This document shows positions 7,234 through 13,649 of a stretch of DNA of 20,626 nt, piece by piece. The notes under the pieces were generated by a model. That model did not search any database. It had not been told where the DNA came from and saw nothing but the letters and a program-made list of their open reading frames with translations. The stretch comes from Candidatus Iainarchaeum sp. GTDB lineage: Archaea; Iainarchaeota; Iainarchaeia; Iainarchaeales; GCA-2688035. The DNA lies in assembly GCA_016931555.1 (NCBI GenBank), contig JAFGEM010000084.1:1-20626 (forward strand). The letters are read 5' to 3'. How positions within the stretch are numbered: the first letter of the stretch is position 1; the number at the start of each line of letters is the position of its first letter. The position numbers were made by a program, and so were the translations under genes.

Positions 7234-7625
7234 TTGATAGTTGTTATTTCAGTTACCTCAAAAACAGTGCAAACAAAAGAGGGTTCAGGTGTCCCTGCTT
7301 TCCAATCCTTAGGAACGGGGCACTGGCTTCCTTGTGGGCATGGAATTGTCCTTTCAATCTCGCTTGCCTTGATTGCTACTCTCTTGTCTGTATAATCATA
7401 GAGCATTGCATCATACTTCAAAACCTTTTCTTCTCCACTCTCCGTTTCCAAAACAAAGAAATCACTGCCTCCTGCGCAATAACTTTTCAATGATTTCTCC
7501 CAAGAACCTTGGCGCACAATACCCTCTAACTCTAATGTGCCGACAACAACGTCGCCTGTAGTGGGGCTTATGCAGCCAAAAAGAAAAAAAAGTATTAAAA
7601 TCAAAATCAAGAATATTGCTTTCAT
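7230..7625 (-). CDS. Predicted lipoprotein, first gene of the GH15 operon
   Basis: The 131-residue protein starts with a 17-residue hydrophobic signal ending in the lipobox LFGC (Cys18), which predicts lipid anchoring on the outer face of the membrane. The mature part has no family that I recognise. It looks like a small beta-rich domain (DVVVGTLELEGIVR, FFVLETESGEEKVLKYDAML, DKRVAIKASEIE) followed by a Cys-containing PCPQGSQCPVP segment and the strand SFVCTVFEVTEI. The alternation of strands resembles OB-like or DUF-type lipoprotein domains, but this is only an impression. It shares a 4-nt overlap with the next gene and has an AT-rich promoter box centred 26 nt before its ATG. Confidence 0.75.
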   Translation of the reverse strand: MKAIFLILILILFFLFGCISPTTGDVVVGTLELEGIVRQGSWEKSLKSYCAGGSDFFVLETESGEEKVLKYDAMLYDYTDKRVAIKASEIERTIPCPQGSQCPVPKDWKAGTPEPSFVCTVFEVTEITTIK

Positions 7626-7645
7626 GCTTTTTATTATGTGCGAGG

Positions 7646-7658
7646 TTATTAATTATTT
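7646..7658 (-). promoter_or_regulatory. Candidate TATA box of the lipoprotein-GH15 operon
   Basis: On the minus strand AATAATTAATAAC is centred about 26 nt before the ATG at 7625, the distance expected for a leaderless archaeal transcript. Confidence 0.45.
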
Positions 7659-7689
7659 TTTTGCTTGCTTGACTTGTTCTCTGTCTGAA

Positions 7690-8160
7690 TCATTCCCATT
7701 GGCCAAAGAAACTGTCTATATTGAAGTAATATATTTTTTCTGTGCCGTTGTTGCATTCTGCATATAGTACATCAAACCAGCTTCCATTGTCCTCTTGCAG
7801 TTCCTGCATTGTCCTTTCCTTTACTCCGCCGTCTTCGGGACAGCCATTTGCAAAGAGCCACTCGTATTCCTCGTCTATGCTGTCAACTACAATCGCTGTT
7901 TCAAAGCTTTCGCCTTGAACATTCGAGGTAATTTGGCAGTCGCTGTCTGAACTACATTCGTCAACGCCTATGCCTTCCACAACAGTGCATGAATCTTCAA
8001 TACATTCTGTGTGGTATTCTGTGCAGTCTTCCGGGCAGGTAGTCGGAGTCTCGTTTGCATCGCATGTTCCGTTGCCGCATACCTCGCTCGGGGGCTGTGG
8101 ACAACCGCAAGACACAATCAACAATAGGATTGCAATTCCAAAAAGAAATTTTATTTTCAT
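7690..8160 (-). CDS. Cys-rich predicted lipoprotein
   Basis: The 156-residue protein has a hydrophobic signal ending in IVSC (lipobox, Cys18), a short proline-rich linker and a Cys-rich module, CGNGTCDANETPTTCPEDC (28-46). This module fits the CGxGxCD-x-E-x(n)-CPxDC pattern common in secreted archaeal and bacterial proteins. More paired cysteines follow (ECIEDSC, ECSSDSDC) and probably form disulfides outside the cell. The C-terminal part (about 81-156) has the strands FETAIVVDS and YEWLFANG and ends with EKIYYFNIDSFFGQ. No enzymatic motif is visible. Three NxT/NxS glycosylation sequons are present. The gene is transcribed alone from a TATA-like box 26 nt upstream, and it lies 65 bases upstream of the lipoprotein gene that starts at 7625. 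Confidence 0.75.
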   Translation of the reverse strand: MKIKFLFGIAILLLIVSCGCPQPPSEVCGNGTCDANETPTTCPEDCTEYHTECIEDSCTVVEGIGVDECSSDSDCQITSNVQGESFETAIVVDSIDEEYEWLFANGCPEDGGVKERTMQELQEDNGSWFDVLYAECNNGTEKIYYFNIDSFFGQWE

Positions 8161-8180
8161 GTTTTATATTAGGACATCCT

Positions 8181-8192
8181 AAAATAAAAAGT
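8181..8192 (-). promoter_or_regulatory. Candidate TATA box of the Cys-rich lipoprotein
   Basis: The minus-strand run TTTTTATTTTA is centred about 26 nt before the ATG at 8160. The rest of the gap to the tRNA (8193-8282) has no convincing gene. It holds only a weak CGCCC/GGGCG pairing around 8198-8230. Confidence 0.4.
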
Positions 8193-8282
8193 TTTCCATC
8201 GCCCGAATTTGCATGCCTTTGCCAAGGGCGAGAATTGCAAAGCAGTTCTTTCTTTGATTAAACTTTTCTTTTATGGGTCAAA

Positions 8283-8299
8283 CTTTTGCGAAGCAAAAG
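8283..8299. repeat. Perfect 7-bp inverted repeat with GAA loop
   Basis: CTTTTGC, GAA, GCAAAAG form a perfect small hairpin. It lies about 40 nt downstream of the tRNA-Cys gene in the tRNA's direction and next to a second hairpin, so it may assist 3'-end formation. Confidence 0.4.
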
Positions 8300-8310
8300 C
8301 CTCTTTTCCC

Positions 8311-8339
8311 AAGGCTTTTCTCCTATGGAGAAAAGGCTT
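8311..8339 (-). terminator. Hairpin just downstream of tRNA-Cys
   Basis: The arms 8311-8323 and 8327-8339 pair over 12 of 13 positions around a 3-nt loop; the single mismatch is G8314 with G8336. It begins 2 nt after the mature tRNA 3' end on the minus strand. It could be a terminator or a 3'-processing structure, or simply an intergenic palindrome. Confidence 0.4.
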
Positions 8340-8340
8340 T

Positions 8341-8411
8341 AGCGGAGTGAGGGAGTCGAACCCTCTTACTCGGCTCTGCAGGCCGGTCCATAACCGTTCT
8401 GGCAACTCCGC
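8341..8411 (-). tRNA. tRNA-Cys (anticodon GCA)
   Basis: The 71-nt minus-strand sequence folds as a cloverleaf. The acceptor stem GCGGAGT pairs with ACTCCGC. The D stem CCA/TGG is short. The anticodon arm is CCGGC, loop CTGCAGA, GCCGA. The variable loop is four bases, and the T arm is GAGGG, TTCGACT, CCCTC. The anticodon GCA lies at 8379-8377. The discriminator base is U, the usual identity element of tRNA-Cys. The outermost pair of the anticodon stem is a C-A mismatch. The terminal CCA is not encoded. No intron is present. Confidence 0.95.
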
Positions 8412-8450
8412 GTGTTACAAAATTAGTGCTTCAATAGAATTGGGATTTGA

Positions 8451-8463
8451 AATGTATTTTAAG
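8451..8463 (-). promoter_or_regulatory. Candidate TATA box of tRNA-Cys
   Basis: CTTAAAATACATT on the minus strand is centred about 46 nt before the mature tRNA 5' end, which would give a 5' leader of about 20 nt. It overlaps the TAA stop of the lipid synthase gene at 8459-8461. Confidence 0.4.
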
Positions 8464-9073
8464 CTTTTGTTGAAGACAGTTTTCTCGCTATTCTGATGCG
8501 CTGGAGCGCGGAAATGTTAGTCAAAATCACTAAGAGCACTAGAACGTAAACTAACCATAACGGGTTCACTGCTGCCAACAGGATTCCGACGAATAGTATA
8601 ATTAGGCGTTCTGCTCTTTCCAAAACACCGCCTTTGAGTTCCTTGCCCTCTGTAATTATTTCCTTTTCCTTTGCAGCTGCCTTTACATAAGTAGTCATAA
8701 TGCTTCCAAAAAAGTATAGGAAAATCCAGCCGTATACTGGAATAATGAATTCTGGGAGGCTTGCGAATAAAAGCGCGAATATAATTAATCCTTCCACATA
8801 CCTGTCAACAATTGTGTCAAGATATGCTCCGAATTTTGAAACAGTCCCTGTAACGCGTGCAACGCTTCCGTCAACTAAATCAATTGCAGCGGAAATAACG
8901 AACAAGGCTGCTCCCAGAATAAATTGTTCTTTTGTGAGAAAATAAAAAGCGAGTATTGCGGGAATTAATGAGGCAAGAGTCCATTGGTTTGCTGAAAGCG
9001 GAATTTTGCTGAAAACTATGCCCACATTAACACTGAGTTTGTTAAATTTTTCCCGCTGGTTGTATGGAGTCAT
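8459..9073 (-). CDS. CDP-alcohol phosphatidyltransferase, probable archaetidylinositol phosphate synthase
   Basis: The 204-residue integral membrane enzyme carries an exact CDP-alcohol phosphotransferase signature, DG-x2-AR-x8-G-x3-D-x3-D, from Asp68 to Asp90 (DGSVAR, then GAYLDTIVD). Asp65, Asp68, Asp86 and Asp90 are the expected metal ligands. About six hydrophobic helices follow the family topology. The enzyme joins CDP-archaeol to an alcohol phosphate. The inositol-1-phosphate synthase gene 38 nt upstream in the same direction makes inositol 1-phosphate the likely acceptor, giving archaetidylinositol phosphate. The start is supported by GGGAG shortly before the ATG. Substrate assignment is inferred from context; archaetidylglycerol or serine synthesis is the alternative. 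Confidence 0.88.
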   Translation of the reverse strand: MTPYNQREKFNKLSVNVGIVFSKIPLSANQWTLASLIPAILAFYFLTKEQFILGAALFVISAAIDLVDGSVARVTGTVSKFGAYLDTIVDRYVEGLIIFALLFASLPEFIIPVYGWIFLYFFGSIMTTYVKAAAKEKEIITEGKELKGGVLERAERLIILFVGILLAAVNPLWLVYVLVLLVILTNISALQRIRIARKLSSTKA

Positions 9074-9111
9074 GTTTCTCCCTGCTTATAATCGCATGTG
9101 CAATTATTTTT

Positions 9112-10215
9112 CTATCTTTCTCTTTGCCCCTTAATGAATTCTTCCACCATTGCCCGTGCAATGTCGTCAGGATACTGTGTGGGAGGATGCTTCATCAAAT
9201 ATGCTGAGATTGATGTAAGCGGCCCTGAAATTTTCCTGTCCAATCCAAGCTTGCATGCTCTTACTGCGTCTATTACAACGCCTGCGCTGTTAGGGCTGTC
9301 TTCCACGCTTAATCGCAGCTCTAAATTCATTGGAACATCACCAAACTGCTGGCCCTCTATCCTGCAGAAGCATATTTTTTGGTCATAAAGCCAAGGAACA
9401 TAATCACTCGGCCCAATGTGAATGCGCTCCCAGTGTAATGGTATAGGGAGATTAGACTGCACTGCCTCTGTTTTTGAAATTTTTTTGCTCTTCAATCTCT
9501 CCTGTTCCTTCATGTTGAGAAAGTCAGTGTTTCCCCCCACATTCAATTGATATGTTCCGTTTATTTTGATTCCGCGGTCATCAGCAAGCTTTGCAAGAAC
9601 CCTGTGTACAATTGTTGCCCCTAACTGTGATTTCATGTCGTCTCCTACAATGGGCAGTTTTTTTTCAACAAACTTTTGTGCCCATTCCTGGTTGGATGCA
9701 ATAAATGCGGGCATGCAGTTTACAAACCCGCAGTTTGCGTCAAGCGCAGCCTGAGCATAATACTTTGTTGCCTCCTCGCTTCCGACGGGCATGTAATTAA
9801 TCAGAATTTCTGCCCCGGATTTTTTTAATTCCTCTGCAACATTTACTGGCTTTTGCTTTTCATCAATCCGAAAAGCGCGGTCCTCTGGCCATGATTCCAT
9901 GTGCGGCGCAACACCATCCAATACAGGGCCTTTTTGCACAATAACATTCTGCTTTGGAACATCCTTGTGAAAAACAGTTGTGCAGTTTGGCTTCTCCCAG
10001 ATTGCTTCACTCAAATCCTTTCCAACTTTGCGTTTGTCAATGTCAAATGCAGCAACAAACTCAATATCCGAAACCTTGTAGCTTCCAAACACATTATGCA
10101 TTAATCCTGGCACAGGCTTGCCGTTAGAATCAATGTCCTTGTAATAATAAATCCCCTGCAATAGCGAACTAAAGCAGTTTCCTATTCCCGCAACAGCAAC
10201 TTTAATCTTAGCCAT
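9112..10215 (-). CDS. ino1: myo-Inositol-1-phosphate synthase
   Basis: This enzyme converts glucose 6-phosphate to 1L-myo-inositol 1-phosphate using bound NAD. The 367-residue length matches the short archaeal/actinobacterial class rather than the eukaryotic class of about 500 residues. The N-terminus MAKIKVAVAGIGNCFSSLLQ is the Rossmann strand with the GxGNCxSSL loop. Further family segments are LINYMPVGSEEATKYYAQAA, GDDMKSQLGATIVHRVLA, LNVGGNTDFLNM, and CKLGLDRKISGPLTSISAYL near the C-terminus. A GGTGG motif lies 5-9 nt before the ATG. The gene heads an operon with the CDP-alcohol phosphatidyltransferase and so supplies the headgroup of inositol-containing archaeal lipids. Confidence 0.96.
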   Translation of the reverse strand: MAKIKVAVAGIGNCFSSLLQGIYYYKDIDSNGKPVPGLMHNVFGSYKVSDIEFVAAFDIDKRKVGKDLSEAIWEKPNCTTVFHKDVPKQNVIVQKGPVLDGVAPHMESWPEDRAFRIDEKQKPVNVAEELKKSGAEILINYMPVGSEEATKYYAQAALDANCGFVNCMPAFIASNQEWAQKFVEKKLPIVGDDMKSQLGATIVHRVLAKLADDRGIKINGTYQLNVGGNTDFLNMKEQERLKSKKISKTEAVQSNLPIPLHWERIHIGPSDYVPWLYDQKICFCRIEGQQFGDVPMNLELRLSVEDSPNSAGVVIDAVRACKLGLDRKISGPLTSISAYLMKHPPTQYPDDIARAMVEEFIKGQRER

Positions 10216-10284
10216 TAAAAACCACCCAAAAATTAATTGTTTTACAATGGTAAAATAAGGTATTTTATGCTTATAAAACTATCG

Positions 10285-10566
10285 TCATTTCTTGTAAACA
10301 TTGTCGTGGTGGCCAAAATCAAGAAACAGAATAAATTTTCTGTTTTTATCGAAGCGAAATGTTAAAACAAAGCTTTTGTCAATGTGAACTCGTTTTTCAT
10401 AGCTCAAATCGTAGCGCAGGTTCTTGTAATGCCCAATTTCATCTTCTGTGGAATTGATAATCTGCTTTATTTTCTTGTAAAGAATGTCTGAGCGTTTACT
10501 GTCTTTTCTCACGAGCTTTTGCACTATTCTTTTGAGCCTTGGCGAAAAATCGTAATCAAAAGGCAT
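10285..10566 (-). CDS. RelE/ParE-superfamily toxin (mRNA-interferase-like)
   Basis: This small basic protein of 93 residues starts at the ATG of MPFDYDFSPRLKRIVQKL. Its pattern is an N-terminal helix pair, an aromatic LRYDLSYEKRVHIDKSFVL strand, and FILFLDFGHHDNVYKK at the C-terminus. The KNLR, RVHI and HHDxxY elements are typical of archaeal RelE-type toxins, which cut mRNA on the ribosome. An upstream ATG at 10593 would add nine residues but overlaps the antitoxin by 23 nt. The ATG at 10566 is preferred because an AGTGAT Shine-Dalgarno-like motif precedes it and the spacing to the antitoxin stop is 4 nt. The gene is the second of a bicistronic unit. Confidence 0.8.
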   Translation of the reverse strand: MPFDYDFSPRLKRIVQKLVRKDSKRSDILYKKIKQIINSTEDEIGHYKNLRYDLSYEKRVHIDKSFVLTFRFDKNRKFILFLDFGHHDNVYKK

Positions 10567-10570
10567 TAAA

Positions 10571-10822
10571 TCACTTGCCGAAAAGCCCGTCAAGTTCCTT
10601 ATCGCTCATTTTCCTGCGCCCCCGGTTGTTGTAATAATCATCTTCAATCTTGAGAATTTTTTTCACGTACTCTTCTTTTACTTCGGGCTCAACCTCTTCA
10701 GGGCCGTACATTTCAACAAACTTGTTTATTGCCGCACTCTTGTCCCTCAAATCATATTTTGCCTTTACAACAGCCAAAACCCTGTTGGAATACTTGCTCA
10801 GCTCCACACGCGCATCAACCAT
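10571..10822 (-). CDS. Antitoxin partner of the RelE-type toxin
   Basis: The 83-residue protein lies immediately upstream of the toxin gene, the usual order for this class. The N-terminal half (VELSKYSNRVLAVVKAKYDL, then RDKSAAINKFVEMYG) looks like a short strand followed by two helices, as in ribbon-helix-helix repressors. The C-terminal half is acidic (EEVEPEVKEEYVKKILKIED) and ends in RKMSDKELDGLFGK, a likely toxin-binding tail. A GAGGTG Shine-Dalgarno motif lies 6 nt before the ATG. Three phased TGCAT elements cover the promoter and may be its own operator. The DNA-binding fold is inferred from pattern only. Confidence 0.78.
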   Translation of the reverse strand: MVDARVELSKYSNRVLAVVKAKYDLRDKSAAINKFVEMYGPEEVEPEVKEEYVKKILKIEDDYYNNRGRRKMSDKELDGLFGK

Positions 10823-10835
10823 AAATACACCTCAA

Positions 10836-10866
10836 ATGCATTTAATATGCATATAGTGTGCATATG
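10836..10866. promoter_or_regulatory. Candidate operator/promoter of the toxin-antitoxin operon: three TGCAT elements at 11-bp spacing
   Basis: TGCAT occurs at 10837, 10848 and 10859, exactly 11 bp apart. The first two are extended to the palindrome ATGCAT. On the minus strand the set overlaps the AT-rich stretch ATATTAAATG (10837-10846), which is in a suitable place to act as TATA box for the antitoxin start at 10822. Helically phased short repeats over a promoter suggest cooperative repressor binding. Confidence 0.5.
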
Positions 10867-10908
10867 TTGTTAAAAAGCCTTTTTGGCGGCGCGTTTTTGC
10901 TTATAAAA

Positions 10909-11553
10909 CTATCTTTCTCTTCTTGGAGGGTCTATTGCAATGTATTTCCTGAAATCCGCGAGAGAACGCAGGCCTATTGCATGGCTGTCTGCCCCGTATG
11001 CTGCCCCGCCTGTCTGGCGCTTGCCCTCAATTTCCCTTATTTTTTCAGAGGTCATTTCCTCTACTTCCTGATAGAGAGGGTCTGCCTTAACAATTTTGCC
11101 GCCGACCTCTGCAATGACATAAGAGTGGTTTCCCTCCCTCGCAAAAACCGCGGGAATTCCCTTTAATCTGAGAACCGAAACCAGCACATTGCAGTAATCA
11201 ACGCAGCCCAAAACGCTTTCTCTTCGCGCTTCAATGTCTGCCTTGGTTGCAGAAATTATTACCCCCGACCTTATAATTTCGTCAGCAGTCCTTTTGGCAT
11301 AATGCGCTTCCAGGCCCCTTCGATCCATTCTGACTCTGCGGAATTTTCTGCTCAAGCGCAAATGCTTTACAATGGCAGTCACAGTACTCATAGTTTTTCC
11401 TTTAAATTGTTTTGCATATTCTTCAATCGCGCGTGTGGGCTGTGTCATTACTCCAGTCTTCATCCAGGGGTGCTGCGTTTTTGGGGGTTTTCTCGCTGGC
11501 AGCACTCTTGCCCTTCCTCTTGGAATAGGGCTTCTTTTTTTCCTCTTAGCCAT
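10909..11553 (-). CDS. Transglutaminase-like cysteine protein with a basic N-terminus
   Basis: The transglutaminase-like (papain-fold) core has its full triad. Numbering from an upstream in-frame ATG at 11580, Cys126 sits in GCVDYC, followed by LVSVLRLKGIPA, which aligns with the family pattern G-x-C-x-D and LR-x2-GIPA. His152 is in GNHSYVIAEVGG and Asp167 in VKADPLY. Family members are proteases, amidases or related hydrolases. The N-terminus is strongly basic (MAKRKKRSPIPRGRARVLPA) with no signal peptide, so the protein is cytosolic. I prefer the ATG at 11551-11553. A TATTAATA box lies about 33 nt before it and is shared with the divergent PadR gene, and the nine extra residues from 11580 are acidic and out of character. 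Substrate unknown. Confidence 0.72.
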   Translation of the reverse strand: MAKRKKRSPIPRGRARVLPARKPPKTQHPWMKTGVMTQPTRAIEEYAKQFKGKTMSTVTAIVKHLRLSRKFRRVRMDRRGLEAHYAKRTADEIIRSGVIISATKADIEARRESVLGCVDYCNVLVSVLRLKGIPAVFAREGNHSYVIAEVGGKIVKADPLYQEVEEMTSEKIREIEGKRQTGGAAYGADSHAIGLRSLADFRKYIAIDPPRRER

Positions 11554-11582
11554 GCTTTCCAGATAATCTTGTGAATCCATTG

Positions 11583-11590
11583 TTATTAAT
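11583..11590. promoter_or_regulatory. Candidate bidirectional TATA box between the transglutaminase-like and PadR genes
   Basis: TTATTAAT (TATTAATA as read on the minus strand one base over) is nearly symmetric. Its centre is about 26 nt before the PadR start (11613) and about 33 nt before the preferred transglutaminase-like start (11553). This makes it a possible site for PadR control of both genes. Confidence 0.45.
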
Positions 11591-11612
11591 ATTTTTTCTT
11601 TTCAAATAGGAT

Positions 11613-11948
11613 ATGATTATGGCTCTGGGAAACTCGCGGGAAATGCAGAGGCTGCGTGAAAAGCTGAGTGTAGAGCTTCTCTGGGTTTATATCCTGAGCA
11701 TTCTGCGCACAAAGCCAATGCACGCCTATGCTTTGCGCAGTGAAGTGGAAAAGCGCTTTGATTTTCTCCCCGGAAATGTTAGCGCATATGTTGTGCTTTA
11801 CAAATTGAAGAGCAGGGGCTTTGTTTCCGGAAAAAAAGACGGCACTAGGACTGTTTACTCCATTACAGCGCGCGGGAAAGAGCTTTTGAAGGAAGCAGAA
11901 AAGGAACTCGCGGAAAGGCAGAAACTAATTTTCAAGCGACTGGCTTAG
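11613..11948 (+). CDS. PadR-family transcriptional regulator
   Basis: The 111-residue winged-helix protein matches PadR: a helix with LLWVYILSILRTKPMHAYAL (22-41), recognition region FLPGNVSAYVVLYKLKSRGF (51-70), and the wing KKDGTRTVYSITARGKELL (74-92), followed by a short C-terminal helix. PadR proteins are dimeric repressors that often control transporters or stress genes. The effector here is unknown. The ATG at 11613 is 26 nt from the centre of a TATA-like box; an ATG two codons later is possible. The gene is divergent from the transglutaminase-like gene and its stop overlaps the stop of the phosphate transporter gene by 4 nt in convergent orientation. Confidence 0.9.
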   Translation: MIMALGNSREMQRLREKLSVELLWVYILSILRTKPMHAYALRSEVEKRFDFLPGNVSAYVVLYKLKSRGFVSGKKDGTRTVYSITARGKELLKEAEKELAERQKLIFKRLA

Positions 11949-12937
11949 AAAATTATCCCGAGCAAATTTGCAAGAACCCATCCAAGTATAATTGTTGCGG
12001 GCAGAGTTAAAATCCAGGACATTGCAATTTCTGAAATAATTCCCAAGCGCAGGCTTGAAACGCGCTTTGCTGCCCCGGCACCAACAATAGAAGAGGTAAT
12101 TGTGTGTGTTGTTGATACTGGGATTCCGAATATAGATGCTCCGTGCATTACTAATGCAGCGGATGTTTGCGCGGAAAAACTCTGTTCTATTGAAATAGGC
12201 GCTATTTTCATGCCCATTGTTTTTATTATTCTCCAGCCTCCGTATGCAACGCCCAGTCCTGCAACAGTCCCTATGCTTAAAATAACCCAAGTTGGAACGC
12301 TTGGGTTTTGCCAGCCAAAATAAATTGCGAGCACCATTACAAGCACTCCCATTGGCTTTTGCGCGTCATTTCTTCCATGGCTGAAAGCCATGAAAGCAGC
12401 TGAAAGCCTTGAAAGATTTTTGAATATGCGGTTCATTTTATGTGCAGGAGCGTTCCAAAAAAGCCTGTAAATTATGCCTGTGAACAGCATGCCCCCTAAA
12501 AACCCGAGAAATGGCGAAACAATAATTGCTATTAGGACAAGTGTTACTCCGTTCCAGATAATTACCTCCAATCCTGCAACAGCGAGTGCCGCCCCAATAA
12601 TTCCTCCTACCAGTCCATGTGTTTCGCTTACAGGCAGGCCAAAATAATATGTGATAAGGCTCCAGAGCATTGCAGCGCACAGTGCAGCAATAACAGTGTT
12701 CAGGGAAATAAGTTCGAGTGCAACAATTCCCGCGCCAATTGTCAGGGCAACTGCAGTGCCAGTCAAAGCACCGACAATTTCAAGGGTTCCTGCCATGAGA
12801 ATCGCGGTTCTTGCAGACAAAGCGCGCGAGCCTATTGCAGTGGCAATTGCGTTCGCTGCATCAGTAAAGCCCCCTATAAAAGCATAGAAATATGAAAGCA
12901 AAATGCCAATAACAAGTGCAATAAAGAGGGGATCCAT
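11945..12937 (-). CDS. pitA: PiT-family inorganic phosphate transporter
   Basis: This polytopic permease of 330 residues takes up inorganic phosphate (or a metal-phosphate complex) by cation symport. The two inverted halves each show their signature. The first is FIGGFTDAANAIATAIGSRA (20-39) with GLPVSETHGLVGGIIGAA (100-117). The second is AFSHGRNDAQKPMGVLV (184-200) with GGWRIIKTMGMKIAPI (233-248) and GIPVSTTHTITSSIVGAG (271-288). The central hydrophilic loop is short. The DUF47 gene ends 9 nt upstream, forming the common DUF47-PiT operon. The first signature has Thr where other members usually have His or Asn (G-F-T-D instead of FHD or GAND), a modest variation. Confidence 0.94.
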   Translation of the reverse strand: MDPLFIALVIGILLSYFYAFIGGFTDAANAIATAIGSRALSARTAILMAGTLEIVGALTGTAVALTIGAGIVALELISLNTVIAALCAAMLWSLITYYFGLPVSETHGLVGGIIGAALAVAGLEVIIWNGVTLVLIAIIVSPFLGFLGGMLFTGIIYRLFWNAPAHKMNRIFKNLSRLSAAFMAFSHGRNDAQKPMGVLVMVLAIYFGWQNPSVPTWVILSIGTVAGLGVAYGGWRIIKTMGMKIAPISIEQSFSAQTSAALVMHGASIFGIPVSTTHTITSSIVGAGAAKRVSSLRLGIISEIAMSWILTLPATIILGWVLANLLGIIF

Positions 12938-12946
12938 TTTGGATTA

Positions 12947-13585
12947 CTATCCGTACTTTATTCTCAGCCTGTCAAATGTTGCGGCAATGTCTTCGCACTT
13001 GTCCAAAGTGTCTTCCATAGTCTGGAATATTTCCTTCCATTTCATTATAAAAAGGACTTCCGCTGAATTTATCTTCTTGCCTTTTGGGTTCATAAGCAGT
13101 TTCAGGACCTGCCTGTGCAGGGCATCGCCCTGATTCTCAATAGAATGCAGTCTTTTGTAGCACGCATCGAGCTCTTCAGAATCAAGTTTTTGTTCTTTCA
13201 ACAGAAGAACCCCTTTTTTTATGTTATTCGCCGCTTCTACTGCAAGCCCTGCAAAATCCTTAAAACCCTGCCTTGTTTCAGGGAGCTCAAAAAAGCTCAA
13301 CCTATTTCCAGCCTGTTCAAGATTATCAAGAATGTCATCAAGCGAATCAGAAAAAGCCTTGACGTCTTCCTTGTCAAAGGGCATTATGAAAGCTCTTTCA
13401 ATTTCTTTTGATGCCTCATGCACAAGCCTGTCTCCCTCGCTCTCGAGTTCCTTCAAAGTTTTGCACAGGCGTTGGAGTTTGCTCCAGTCATTTGCAATTT
13501 CAAACAATGTTTTGGATGCCTTTTCCACTACATTGGCGTGCTCGAGCAGCACATCAAAAATCCTTGATTTTTTCGGAATAAACAT
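12947..13585 (-). CDS. DUF47/PhoU-like phosphate transport accessory protein
   Basis: The 212-residue, almost all-helical cytosolic protein belongs to the DUF47 (TIGR00153-type) PhoU-like family. It starts MFIPKKSRIFDVLLEHANVV and contains ELESEGDRLVHEASKEIERA, then AFIMPFDKEDVKAFSDSLDD and ILDNLEQAGNRLSFFELPE. The regularly spaced acidic E/D-x3-D patterns resemble PhoU metal-binding sites (SIENQGDALHRQVLKLL, MEDTLDKCEDIA). It is the first gene of an operon with the PiT permease and is thought to modulate that transporter. An AT-rich box GTTTTAATTATTAAC lies 17-32 nt before the ATG. Confidence 0.9.
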   Translation of the reverse strand: MFIPKKSRIFDVLLEHANVVEKASKTLFEIANDWSKLQRLCKTLKELESEGDRLVHEASKEIERAFIMPFDKEDVKAFSDSLDDILDNLEQAGNRLSFFELPETRQGFKDFAGLAVEAANNIKKGVLLLKEQKLDSEELDACYKRLHSIENQGDALHRQVLKLLMNPKGKKINSAEVLFIMKWKEIFQTMEDTLDKCEDIAATFDRLRIKYG

Positions 13586-13601
13586 TTACCACACTTCTTT
13601 T

Positions 13602-13617
13602 CTGTTAATAATTAAAA
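13602..13617. promoter_or_regulatory. Candidate promoter box in the DUF47/Mre11 divergent gap
   Basis: The near-palindromic AT run GTTAATAATTAAAAC is centred about 24 nt before the DUF47 start (13585) and about 40 nt before the nuclease start (13650). A separate CTATAAATT at 13627-13635 is closer to the nuclease gene. It is nearer to the start codon than the standard 26 nt, so which box drives that gene is unclear. Confidence 0.35.
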
Positions 13618-13649
13618 CACTCCCTTCTATAAATTTGTTGGGGTTAGAC

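Noticed and set aside
8193..8282. Possible small structured RNA between the Cys-rich lipoprotein gene and the hairpins
   Set aside because: Only a five-pair CGCCC/GGGCG helix and a short TTTGCA/TGCAAA match are visible; no C/D or H/ACA boxes or riboswitch core were recognised.
10567..10593. Upstream ATG start for the RelE-type toxin
   Set aside because: It would add nine residues that only re-read the antitoxin end in another frame; the ATG at 10566 fits the family and has a ribosome-binding motif.
13221..13649. Open in-frame extension upstream of the Mre11-like gene
   Set aside because: It lies antisense to the DUF47 gene, is Ser/Leu-rich shadow sequence, and the phosphoesterase family begins at the Met at 13650.
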